Part shown: positions 17,985-25,634 of the stretch, piece after piece
Position numbering within the stretch: position 1 is the first letter of the stretch
Layout: each line of letters starts with the position of its first letter
Origin: Geodermatophilus sp. TF02-6
GTDB taxonomy: Bacteria; Actinomycetota; Actinomycetes; Mycobacteriales; Geodermatophilaceae
Direction: 5' to 3'
DNA length: 64,000 nt
Assembly (NCBI RefSeq): GCF_003319115.1
Contig: NZ_QOHF01000012.1
Coordinates: forward strand, 88,662-152,661
Translations under genes and position numbers: made by a program
The notes under the pieces: model-generated
The model's database searches: none
What the model saw: the letters and a program-made list of their open reading frames with translations, nothing else
What the model was told of the DNA's origin: nothing

Positions 17985-18455
17985 GTGGCCGAGCTGCTGA
18001 CGATCGGGCAGGTGGCCGAGCGGTCCGGCGTGGCCGCGTCGGCGCTGCGCTACTACGAGGCCCAGGGGCTCATCGCGGCGTCCCGCACGGCCGGGGGCGC
18101 CCGCCGCTTCCCGCGCAGCGTGCTGCGGCGGCTGGCGTTCGTCCGGGCGGCGCAGAACGTGGGCCTGTCGCTGCCGGAGGTCCGCGCCGCGCTGGCCACG
18201 CTGCCGGAGGGGCGGACGCCGTCGGCGCGCGACTGGGCGCGGCTGTCGGCGGGGTGGCGGGACCGGCTGGACCAGCAGATCGCGGCGTTGGTCCAGCTGC
18301 GGAACGGGCTGTCGTCCTGCATCGGCTGCGGTTGCCTGTCGCTGGACCGGTGCGCGCTGTCCAACCCCGGCGACGTCGCCGGCTCCGACGGGCCGGGGGC
18401 GCGCTGGCTGTCCCCGGCGCTGCGCCGGGTGCCGCCGGTCTCGAACGCCGGATGA
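17985..18455 (+). CDS. soxR: Redox-sensitive MerR-family regulator SoxR
   Basis: A 156-residue SoxR. The MerR helix-turn-helix (IGQVAERSGVAASALRYYE) is followed by a dimerisation coil and the [2Fe-2S] motif C-x2-C-x-C-x5-C (Cys112, 115, 117, 123), which defines SoxR within MerR proteins. In actinobacteria SoxR responds to redox-active compounds and controls a few oxidoreductases rather than soxS. The divergent SDR gene and the dioxygenase downstream are candidate targets. Confidence 0.93.
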   Translation: MAELLTIGQVAERSGVAASALRYYEAQGLIAASRTAGGARRFPRSVLRRLAFVRAAQNVGLSLPEVRAALATLPEGRTPSARDWARLSAGWRDRLDQQIAALVQLRNGLSSCIGCGCLSLDRCALSNPGDVAGSDGPGARWLSPALRRVPPVSNAG

Positions 18456-18539
18456 CCCCTGCGACCGACGCGGGCCGAGGTGTCCTCCGGCCGTCGCCGG
18501 GTGATGATCGGCCGGTCGGCGTCGACAGGGAGGGTCGCC

Positions 18540-19391
18540 ATGACGGTCATGCCCGCCGCGTTCTTCGGCCACGGCAACCCGATGAACGCCCTCGAGGAGA
18601 ACCGCTACACCGGGGCCTGGCGCGCGTTCGGCGAGGCGGTGCCGCAGCCCCGGGCGATCCTCGTGGTCTCGGCGCACTGGTACGTGCACGCGACCGCGGT
18701 GACGGCGATGCCGCGGCCGCGCACCATCCACGACTTCTTCGGCTTCCCCCGCGAGCTGTTCGACGTCCGCTACGACGCGCCGGGCCTGCCCGAGCTGTAC
18801 GAGGAGGTCGCCGACGTCGTGCACCCGACGTGGGTGGGCGCCGACGTCGACAGCTGGGGCATCGACCACGGCACCTGGTCGGTGCTGCGGCACGCCTTCC
18901 CGGACGCCGACGTGCCGGTCGTGCAGCTGTCGATCAACGCGCTCAAGCCGGCCGACTACCACCTGCAGCTCGGCGCCGCGCTCGCCCCGCTGCGGGAGGA
19001 CGGCGTGCTGGTCGTCGGCAGCGGCAACGTCGTCCACAACCTCGGCGGGGTCAGTCGGGAGATGCCGGACGCCGGGTTCGACTGGGCGCGCCGGTTCGAC
19101 GAGCAGGCGCGGGAGCTGATGCTCGACGAGCCGACCGAGGTGGCCCGCCTCGACGGGCACCGCGACTACGACCTCGCCGTCCCCACCCCCGACCACTTCC
19201 TGCCGCTGCTCTACGTGGCCGGGGTGGCCGGCGCGACCAGCACGACCGCCGACGTGCTGGTCGACGGCTACGCCTACGGGTCGCTGTCGATGACCGCCTA
19301 CACCGTCGGCATGACGCCCCCGCGCGCCGAGGGCAGCGGGTCGGCCGCGCCGCTGCCCGAGGAACCGCCCGCCGACGGCGCCAACATCTGA
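18540..19391 (+). CDS. ygiD: YgiD/DODA-type extradiol ring-cleavage dioxygenase
   Basis: A 283-residue class III extradiol dioxygenase-fold protein of the 4,5-DOPA dioxygenase (YgiD) group. Conserved metal-site histidines occur in FFGHGNPMNA near the N-terminus, in SAHWYVH, in the GIDHGTW block and in NVVHNLGG. The natural substrate in bacteria is a catechol-like compound that the sequence does not reveal. It starts 84 bases after soxR on the same strand, so redox control through SoxR is possible. Confidence 0.87.
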   Translation: MTVMPAAFFGHGNPMNALEENRYTGAWRAFGEAVPQPRAILVVSAHWYVHATAVTAMPRPRTIHDFFGFPRELFDVRYDAPGLPELYEEVADVVHPTWVGADVDSWGIDHGTWSVLRHAFPDADVPVVQLSINALKPADYHLQLGAALAPLREDGVLVVGSGNVVHNLGGVSREMPDAGFDWARRFDEQARELMLDEPTEVARLDGHRDYDLAVPTPDHFLPLLYVAGVAGATSTTADVLVDGYAYGSLSMTAYTVGMTPPRAEGSGSAAPLPEEPPADGANI

Positions 19392-19393
19392 AG

Positions 19394-19645
19394 TCAGCCG
19401 GTGGCGGCGTCGCTGATCCGCGGGAACGGCCGCGTGGAGAAGACCACCTCGACCGGCAGGCCGAAGAACTCCGCGATGCGCAGCGCCAGGTGCAGGCTGG
19501 GGTTGTACTCGCCGCGCTCGAGGTAGCCGACCGTCTGGTAGTGCACCCCCAGGGCGTCGGCGAGCTGGCGCCGGGTGACGCCCTGCTCGGCACGCAGCAG
19601 CGCGATCCGGTTGTAGACGGCGTCCCCGGTCCGGTCGCCGGTCAC
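19394..19645 (-). CDS. XRE-family helix-turn-helix regulator
   Basis: An 83-residue single-domain regulator: RIALLRAEQGVTRRQLADAL, then the recognition helix VHYQTVGYLERGEYNPS and a LALRIAEFFGLPVEVVF tail. This Cro-like type often sits with an ABC or small membrane operon in actinobacteria. The GTG start overlaps the permease stop (GTGA), so it is the last gene of the exporter operon. The TTCTGCTA/TAGCAGAA palindrome upstream of the operon is its most likely operator. Confidence 0.85.
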   Translation of the reverse strand: MTGDRTGDAVYNRIALLRAEQGVTRRQLADALGVHYQTVGYLERGEYNPSLHLALRIAEFFGLPVEVVFSTRPFPRISDAATG

Positions 19646-20502
19646 CGCACCCACTGCAGCGCGGCGTCCCGGGCGGCCGCGACCTGGGAGCCGGACTGCC
19701 GTCGTGCCATCCGCCGCAGCACCACCGGGGCCACGAGCAGGTCGGCGACCGCCCAGGCGGCGAGCACGAGGGCGACCTGGCCGGACCGCCACGACCCGCC
19801 GAGCTCGAGGGAGGCCGCGGCGTCGGGCAGGAACGCCGAGCGCATGCCCAGCCCGATCCAGTACGTGGGGAACACCTGCGCCACCGCCTGCACCCAGCCC
19901 CACAGCGCCTGGACGGGGAAGAAGATGCCCGAGATCGCCGTCACCACGACGACCGGCAGCATCCCCCAGGTGCCGACCTTCTGCGTGTCCGGTATCACCG
20001 CACCCAGGATCATCCCCAGCGGCAGGGTGGCCAGCAGCCCCAGGACCAGCACCCAGACGACGGTGAGCCACCCGCCGCCGCCAGCCGGCACGACGTCGTC
20101 GAAGAGCAGGGCGCTGGGCACCAGGACGATCAGCAGCAGCGGGACCGTGCCGAGCGAGTGGTACACCAGCTGCCCGGTGACGTAGCCCTGCATCCCGTGC
20201 GGGAGGGCCTTGTGCCGCAGCAGCGTGCCGTCCTCGCGCTCCATGGCCAGCGCGAAGGCCGGGCCGATCACCACGTTGAACGCGACCAGGGCGGCGAGGA
20301 TGCCGGGCAGGGCGACCGTCGGGTAGAGCAGCGACGTCCCCTCGACCGGGTCGTCGCGGTTGAACCACAGGTAGGTCAGCGTGCCCAGCCCCACGACCAG
20401 GTAGAAGGCCTGGTCCTGCGGGCTGCGCTGGCTCTGCGTGAACTCCGTCCAGCCCCGCTGCAGGCCGAGCCGGACCGCGTACGACGCACCGGGACCGCTC
20501 AC
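19642..20502 (-). CDS. ABC-2-type transporter permease
   Basis: A 286-residue membrane protein with about six helices, including LVVGLGTLTYLWF, TVALPGILAALVAFNVVIG, WLTVVWVLVLGLLATLPLG and VVTAISGIFFPVQALWGWV. It is the ABC-2 exporter type that works with a separate ATPase. The GTG at 20502 follows AGGAGGTGGCCCG. Because of the lesion in the ATPase gene upstream, the frame is also continuous with that gene and could give a fused product. Substrate unknown. Confidence 0.82.
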   Translation of the reverse strand: MSGPGASYAVRLGLQRGWTEFTQSQRSPQDQAFYLVVGLGTLTYLWFNRDDPVEGTSLLYPTVALPGILAALVAFNVVIGPAFALAMEREDGTLLRHKALPHGMQGYVTGQLVYHSLGTVPLLLIVLVPSALLFDDVVPAGGGGWLTVVWVLVLGLLATLPLGMILGAVIPDTQKVGTWGMLPVVVVTAISGIFFPVQALWGWVQAVAQVFPTYWIGLGMRSAFLPDAAASLELGGSWRSGQVALVLAAWAVADLLVAPVVLRRMARRQSGSQVAAARDAALQWVR

Positions 20503-21129
20503 CGGGCCACCTCCTCCAGCTCGGGCCGGACGCCGGACTCCTGCCGGGCGACCATCGCGATGTAGGTGTCCTCCAGGCTGGCGCGGGTCGAACCCGGCGG
20601 TGGGCTCGTCGAGGAAGAGCAGGTCGGGGCGGCCGACGATCCCGACCGCGACGTCCAGCCGCCGGCGCCGTCCGCCGGAGAGGGTGGCGATCTTGCGGTC
20701 GGCGTCGTCGGTGAGGCCGACGGTCTCCAGTAGCCGGTCGACGTCGTGGGGGCGGGGCCGCTCCGGCGTCGAGTAGGGCCGGTAGTAGCCGCCCAGCTGG
20801 GTGAGCAGCCGGCGCGGCGTCCAGCGGGCGTGGTCGCGCCACGACTGCAGGACCACGCCGACCCGCGCCCGCCAGGCGTCGGCGGCCCGGGCCGGGTCGG
20901 TGCCGAGCACCCGCACCTCGCCGGCCGACGGCAGCCGGAAGCCCTCGAGGACCTCGATGGTCGTCGTCTTTCCCGCGCCGTTGGGGCCGAGCAGGCAGAC
21001 GACCTCACCGGGGTGGACGTCGAGGTCGACGCCGGTGAGCACCTCCTTCGGGCCGTAGCTCATCCGCAGGCCGCGGACCCGGACGACGGGCTCCTGCCTG
21101 AGTGGTCCCACCGGGTGCTCGAGCGCCAT
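20499..21129 (-). pseudogene. ABC exporter ATPase with internal deletion and frameshift
   Basis: The first 165 or so residues are a normal ABC ATPase: Walker A GPNGAGKTT, signature LSGGRRRRLDV and Walker B LLFLDEPTAGFDP. Right after this, near 20590, the sequence jumps to the family's last 20-odd residues (ASLEDTYIAMVARQESG) in another frame. About 100 residues with the D- and H-loops are missing. The original frame instead runs on through nonsense into the permease. The ATG at 21127-21129 has a GAGGAGCGG site. It could be a real deletion or an assembly error; without an H-loop the protein should not hydrolyse ATP normally. Confidence 0.8.
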
Positions 21130-21174
21130 CGGACACCGCTCCTCACTGAGGGCCCTCGGAACCCGTGATAGTAG

Positions 21175-21196
21175 TTCTGCTACATCGATAGCAGAA
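21175..21196. promoter_or_regulatory. Palindromic operator upstream of the ABC/XRE operon
   Basis: Perfect 8-base arms TTCTGCTA and TAGCAGAA flank a 6-base centre CATCGA. The block is unusually AT-rich for this genome and lies about 46 bases upstream of the ATPase start and 67 bases upstream of the divergent membrane protein. An XRE-type target is the simplest reading. Confidence 0.65.
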
Positions 21197-21262
21197 GTCT
21201 TGTCTGCATCCCGCCCCGACTAGCGTGACCGGGGAGTTCCGCGGGTGACGGGAGGCCGCGCG

Positions 21263-22078
21263 ATGGCGGGGGTCCGCTGGCTGACAGCGCTGGTGCCGCT
21301 GACCAGCGCCGCGCTGGTGACCACCGGCGTCCTCGACCTCCGTGCCGGCCTGCTGGTCGCCCTGGCGCTCGAGGCCGCTCTCGCCGTCCTCCTGCTGGTC
21401 GAGGCCGTGCCGTTCCGGCGGGCGTACCGCGTCGCGCGCCGGACCGGGGCCGGACGGCTCGCGGCCGCCGTCGTCGGGGCCGAGGCGGTCTGGCCGCCGG
21501 TGGTGGTCCGCCTGGCGCGGGCGGAGGTCGGGATCCTGCGCTTGCTGTGGTGGGCCGTGCGCCGGCGGGAGGACGTCGGCCCGGGCGACACCGCGCTCGG
21601 TTACGCCGGCCGATTCGGTGTGGTGCTCGTCGTCCTGACCGTCCTCGGCGTGCTCGAGACCGGCGTGCTGCACGTGCTCGTCCTGTGGGAGACCGTGCGC
21701 TGGGGGCTCGTCGTGGTGTCGGTCTACGCGCTCGTGTGGAGCGTCGGCTTCGCGTCCTCGCCGCGGCAACACCCGCACCTGCTGCGCGACGGGGAGTTGG
21801 TGCTGCGCTCCGGGCACCTGCACGCCTTCGCCGTCCCGCTGTCCGGCCTGGTCGCGGCCCGGCGCAGTGTCGTGAGCGACCACCGGCGCACCGTCGTCCA
21901 CGACGGCGAACGGCTGGTCGTGTCGGTCATGGGCGACCCCAACGTCGAACTGCGCCTCGATCCGCCGGTGCGGGTGGCCGGCCGGGAGGGGCCGGTGGCC
22001 CGTGTCGCGTTCTGGGTCGACGATCCGCAGGCCGTCGCCCGGCTGCTCCACGACCGCACCGTCCCGGTCGACCACTGA
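21263..22078 (+). CDS. Unrecognised membrane protein
   Basis: A 271-residue protein I do not recognise. The first half has two hydrophobic helices (LTALVPLTSAALVTTGVL and LLVALALEAALAVLLLVEA); a second pair lies around residues 115-160 (FGVVLVVLTVLGVLETGVL, LVVVSVYALVWSVGF). The C-terminal 110 residues look like a soluble beta-rich domain (HLHAFAVPLSGLVAARRSV). ATG 21263 is preferred to GTG 21245 because GGAGG lies just before it. It is divergent from the ABC/XRE operon and may share the palindromic operator. Confidence 0.65.
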   Translation: MAGVRWLTALVPLTSAALVTTGVLDLRAGLLVALALEAALAVLLLVEAVPFRRAYRVARRTGAGRLAAAVVGAEAVWPPVVVRLARAEVGILRLLWWAVRRREDVGPGDTALGYAGRFGVVLVVLTVLGVLETGVLHVLVLWETVRWGLVVVSVYALVWSVGFASSPRQHPHLLRDGELVLRSGHLHAFAVPLSGLVAARRSVVSDHRRTVVHDGERLVVSVMGDPNVELRLDPPVRVAGREGPVARVAFWVDDPQAVARLLHDRTVPVDH

Positions 22079-22163
22079 CGTCCCCGCGGGAACGTCGGCC
22101 TCTTGAGCCACCTCCATGTGCAGGTTGTCGACCTGCGGTTCTGTCACTCTCTCGGCTCAGCCT

Positions 22164-22179
22164 TCGAACATGTGTTCGA
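22164..22179. promoter_or_regulatory. LexA (SOS) box upstream of the DUF222/HNH gene
   Basis: TCGAACATGTGTTCGA, a perfect 16-base palindrome and an exact fit to the actinobacterial SOS box TCGAAC-N4-GTTCGA. It ends 16 bases before the preferred start codon. Confidence 0.88.
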
Positions 22180-22195
22180 GGACGAGGAGGGTGTG

Positions 22196-23767
22196 ATGGC
22201 CGAGGAGCCCGAGAGCGGGCAGCTGTCGCTGGGTGAGCTTGCGGCCCGGATCACCAGCGGGGCGGTGCGGCTGGCCGCGGCCACCGCGGCCTGGCTGGCG
22301 CTGGTCGCGGAGTTCGACCGCCGCGAGGGCTGGGGCGCGGTCGGGATTCGCTCGTGTGCGCACTGGCTGGCCTGGCAGTGCGGGCTGTCCCCCGGCGCGG
22401 CCCGCGAGCACGTCCGCGTCGCCCGGGCGCTGACCGTCCTGCCTGCGGTCGCCGGGGCGTTCGCCGCTGGGCGACTGTCCTACGCCAAGGTACGGGCACT
22501 GACCCGGGTGGCCGAGCCGGCCACCGAGGCCACCCTGCTGGAGCTGGCGCACCAGCTGACCGCCTCGCAGCTGGAGCGGGTGGTCCGCGAGTGGCGCCGA
22601 TCCGACCGGGTCGATGACGCGACCGTCGCCGTCAAGCGGCGCTTCGAGCACTACTGGGACGACGACGGGATGCTGCACGTGCGGCTGTGCCTGGACGCCG
22701 AGCAGGGGACGACGTTCCTGGCCGGGGTGGAGTCCCTGGCCGAGCGCACCGCCCGCCGGGAGCGGGCCGCCGCCAAGCGGGAGGACGCCCGGCGGGAGCG
22801 GGACGCGACCACGCGGGATGGTGCCGATCCGGACGGCGCCGAGCTGGCCGAGGACGACGAGGTGGCTCTGACCCGGGAACGGACGACCGAGCGCCGCTGC
22901 GCCGCGGTCGCGGCGCTGGCCGCCGCCGCGGCCGAGGCCGACCGCCGCGCCGGGGACCCGCCGCGGCGGGAGGTGGTGGTGCACGTCGACGCCGCGGTGG
23001 TTGCCGAGGACGCCGCCGCCGGCCGCGCCCACCTGGCGGGCGGGCCGGCGCTGCACCCCTCGGACGTGCGGCGCATGCTGTGCGAGGCCACCGTGGTGAC
23101 CATGCTCGAACGCGGCCGCGAACCACTGGCCGTCGGTCGCGCCCGCCGCCTGGCCACCCGCGCCCAGCGCCGGGCGCTGCACCGCCGCGACGGGGGTTGT
23201 GCCCGTCCGGGCTGTGCGGAGACCCGCATCGAGCGGCTGCACGCCCACCACTTGCGGCCCTGGCTGGCCGGCGGGGGCACCGATGTGGCGAACACGGTGC
23301 TGCTGTGCGACGTCGACCACGGCCTGGCCCACGACCTGGACCTGAACATGACCCGCCGGGACGGGGTCCTGGTCATCACCACCCCCGATGACCGGCGGGT
23401 GTGGGGAGCGGCCGACGTGGTCTTCCACGACGGGGTGGCCGGGCTGGCCGCCGGAGTCGACAACGGGCGGGGCACCGGTGTCCAACCGCTCGACACCACC
23501 GTCGCACGCCGCCCGGAGGCAGCGTCGAGGCCGATGGCATCGCCGACCGCAGGCATGACGGCAGCTGGAGGCGCGGAGGCGTCGACACCCGTGTCGTCGC
23601 TCACCCGGCTGCTGTTCCCCGACCGGGCACCCGACCTGCCCGACGCGATGCACGCGGGCGGCGAACCGATGGACCTGGCCTACGTCGTCGGTGTCCTGCT
23701 GGCCAACCGCGACCTGGAACGCCGCCTCGCCGCCGAGAACGCCGTCCGGCTGACCGCCGTGGCATGA
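22196..23767 (+). CDS. 13E12/DUF222-family protein with HNH nuclease domain
   Basis: A 523-residue protein of the actinobacterial 13E12 repeat family. DUF222 covers about residues 1-330 (HWLAWQCGLSPGAAREHVRV near the start, a charged middle rich in Arg/Glu). The C-terminal HNH nuclease has GCARPGC, then HAHHLRPW (His349-His352), and NTVLLCDVDH. ATG 22196 has a GAGGAGG site seven bases upstream; in-frame starts at 22172 and 22103 exist. The SOS box implies induction by DNA damage, as reported for M. tuberculosis 13E12 genes. Biological role unknown. Confidence 0.88.
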   Translation: MAEEPESGQLSLGELAARITSGAVRLAAATAAWLALVAEFDRREGWGAVGIRSCAHWLAWQCGLSPGAAREHVRVARALTVLPAVAGAFAAGRLSYAKVRALTRVAEPATEATLLELAHQLTASQLERVVREWRRSDRVDDATVAVKRRFEHYWDDDGMLHVRLCLDAEQGTTFLAGVESLAERTARRERAAAKREDARRERDATTRDGADPDGAELAEDDEVALTRERTTERRCAAVAALAAAAAEADRRAGDPPRREVVVHVDAAVVAEDAAAGRAHLAGGPALHPSDVRRMLCEATVVTMLERGREPLAVGRARRLATRAQRRALHRRDGGCARPGCAETRIERLHAHHLRPWLAGGGTDVANTVLLCDVDHGLAHDLDLNMTRRDGVLVITTPDDRRVWGAADVVFHDGVAGLAAGVDNGRGTGVQPLDTTVARRPEAASRPMASPTAGMTAAGGAEASTPVSSLTRLLFPDRAPDLPDAMHAGGEPMDLAYVVGVLLANRDLERRLAAENAVRLTAVA

Positions 23768-23780
23768 CTGGAAGCCGTCG

Positions 23781-23798
23781 GCGTTCCCGCGGGAACGC
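23781..23798. terminator. Palindromic hairpin after the DUF222 gene
   Basis: GCGTTCCCGCGGGAACGC is perfectly self-complementary and lies 14 bases after the DUF222 stop. A near copy lies at 24345-24360 beyond the IS remnant, and a partial one at 22083-22094 before the gene. No T-run follows. Confidence 0.6.
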
Positions 23799-23812
23799 CG
23801 ACGCACGATTGA

Positions 23813-24241
23813 TCAGTGCAGCGGGCCGACCGGCGTCGCCACCTTCATCCGTCGCCAGCGCAGCTCCAACGAGATCATGGCCAGCAGCGCGTTGAGGCCC
23901 TTGATCTTGTTGTAGCCGTAGCCAGCGCCCTGCTTGGCGTAGCCATGGGCTTCCCGCATCGTGTCGTCCAGATCCAGGTAGGTGACCTGGTCCGCGCCGG
24001 GCAGCAGCGGAGTGCTGTTGGCCAGCGCGGTCAGGAACGCGGCGGCGACGCTGTCGAGCTGGCGGACGTGGCCGAAATCGCCCAGCCCGCAGGACTGCGC
24101 CAGCGCCACCACCGGGGCCAGGCCGCCTGCCGACACGAGATTCGGGTCATCGAACATCGCCGACAACGTCGACGAACCGTGAGACAGTCGCATCCAGCGG
24201 ATGCCCTTCTGTGTGGACCGTTGTGACCTTCGACAAGCCAC
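23813..24241 (-). pseudogene. IS1380-family transposase remnant
   Basis: The frame starts like an IS1380 transposase (MRLSHGSSTLSAMFDDPNLV at about 24193), jumps within SCGLGDFGHVRQLD from the N-terminal part to the middle (about 80 residues missing), keeps LLPGADQVTYLDLDD and GYAKQGAGYGYNKIKGLNA, and then breaks off into unrelated residues. The catalytic C-terminal two thirds are gone. No terminal inverted repeats were identified, so this is an old fragment. Confidence 0.85.
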
Positions 24242-24344
24242 ATCCTTCCTGCTCAGAGGGGCATCCGTGCGTTACGACCCGTCCTCGGCCGCCATTCTGA
24301 CGGTGGATCCAGGCTGAGGCCGGCTGCCGTGGCCTGACCGCTGA

Positions 24345-24360
24345 CGTTCCTGCGGGAACG
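24345..24360. terminator. Second copy of the DUF222-type 3' hairpin
   Basis: CGTTCCTGCGGGAACG with one central mismatch. Together with the preceding CCGTGGCCTGACCG it resembles the stop codon and hairpin of the DUF222 gene at 23755-23805. It also lies just beyond the end of the minus-strand cobalamin operon (24375), where it could serve as terminator. Confidence 0.5.
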
Positions 24361-24374
24361 CGGACGCCGGTCCG

Positions 24375-25634
24375 TCAGCGCGGCAGGCCGACCTCGGCGG
24401 CCAGCCGCACGACCTCGCCGACCACCCAGACCGCCGGCGGGCGGATCCCCTCGTCGGCCAGCGTCTGCTCCAGCCCGGCCAGGGTGGTGCGCACGGTGCG
24501 CTGGGTCGGCGTCGACCCGTCGGCGACGACGGCCACCGGCGTCTCCGGCGCGCGGCCGTGCTCGACGAGCGCCGCGGCGATGGCCGGCGCGGTGTCCACG
24601 CCCATGAGGACGACCACGGTGCCCCGCAGCCGCCCGAGCGCGGCCCAGTCGACCAGCGACTGCGGGTGCCCCGGTGGCACGTGCCCGGAGACGACGACGA
24701 ACTCGTGGGTCAGCCCCCGGTGGGTGACCGGGATGCCGGCCAGCGCCGGGACGCCGATCGCGCTGGTCACCCCGGGCACCACCTCGACCGGGACACCGGC
24801 GGCCGCGCACGCCTCCAGCTCCTCCATGCCGCGGCCGAAGACGAACGGGTCGCCGCCCTTGAGCCGCACCACCCGCCGACCGGCCTGGGCGTGCTCGACC
24901 AGCAGCGCGTTGATCTGCTCCTGCGCCATGTACCGGCCGCGCGGCAGCTTGGCGGCGTCGATGACCTCGACGTCGGCCGGCAGCGAGGCCAGCAGCGACT
25001 GCGGCGCGAGGTGGTCGGCGACCACGACGTCGGCCTGCGCCACCGCCTGCTGCCCGCGCACCGTGATCAGCCCCGGGTCGCCCGGCCCGCCGCCGACCAG
25101 GACGACGCTGCCCGGCCGCCCACCCGGGACCTCCCGCGCCGCGCGGTCGCGGATGGTGCCGTCGGTGAGCCCGGCGACGACGGCGTCCCGGACGCCGACC
25201 GCCCGCTGCGGGTCCCCGCCGCCGTGCACGCCGACGACGAGGTCGCCCTGCCGGCCCACGGCGGGGGTCCAGACGCTGGACGCCGACCGGTCGTCGGCGC
25301 GGGCGCAGAAGAGCCGCGACCGGTCGGCCTCCTCGGCGACCGCGGCGTTGACCGCGGGGTCGTCGGTGGCGGCCACCGCGTACCAGGCGCCGTCGAGGTC
25401 GCCGGGTTCGTAGCGGCGGCGCACCCAGGTGACCGCGCCCGGCTCGACCAGCGCCTCCAGCGCCGGGGTGACCTCGGGGCTGACCACGGTCACCCGGGCG
25501 CGGGCCTCGAGCAGACCGGCGACGCGCCGGTGGGCGACCTGACCGCCGCCCACGACGACGACCCGCCGGTCGAGCAGCCGCAGGCCGACCGGGTAGACGA
25601 CCCCGCTCGCGGGGTCGACCGGCGTCGCGTTCAC
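24375..25634 (-). CDS. cysG: Siroheme synthase-type fusion: precorrin-2 dehydrogenase plus uroporphyrinogen-III C-methyltransferase
   Basis: A 419-residue two-domain enzyme. The N-terminal Rossmann domain (VVVVGGGQVAHRR) is the Met8/CysG_N precorrin-2 dehydrogenase. The C-terminal half, from VVLVGGGPGDPGL, is the SUMT domain with the SAM-site motifs DHLAP and RLKGGDPFVFGRG. The central dimerisation domain of E. coli CysG is missing or much reduced. It supplies precorrin-2 for corrin synthesis and siroheme. Last gene of the long minus-strand operon, with a GTGA overlap with cobT. Confidence 0.93.
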   Translation of the reverse strand: MNATPVDPASGVVYPVGLRLLDRRVVVVGGGQVAHRRVAGLLEARARVTVVSPEVTPALEALVEPGAVTWVRRRYEPGDLDGAWYAVAATDDPAVNAAVAEEADRSRLFCARADDRSASSVWTPAVGRQGDLVVGVHGGGDPQRAVGVRDAVVAGLTDGTIRDRAAREVPGGRPGSVVLVGGGPGDPGLITVRGQQAVAQADVVVADHLAPQSLLASLPADVEVIDAAKLPRGRYMAQEQINALLVEHAQAGRRVVRLKGGDPFVFGRGMEELEACAAAGVPVEVVPGVTSAIGVPALAGIPVTHRGLTHEFVVVSGHVPPGHPQSLVDWAALGRLRGTVVVLMGVDTAPAIAAALVEHGRAPETPVAVVADGSTPTQRTVRTTLAGLEQTLADEGIRPPAVWVVGEVVRLAAEVGLPR

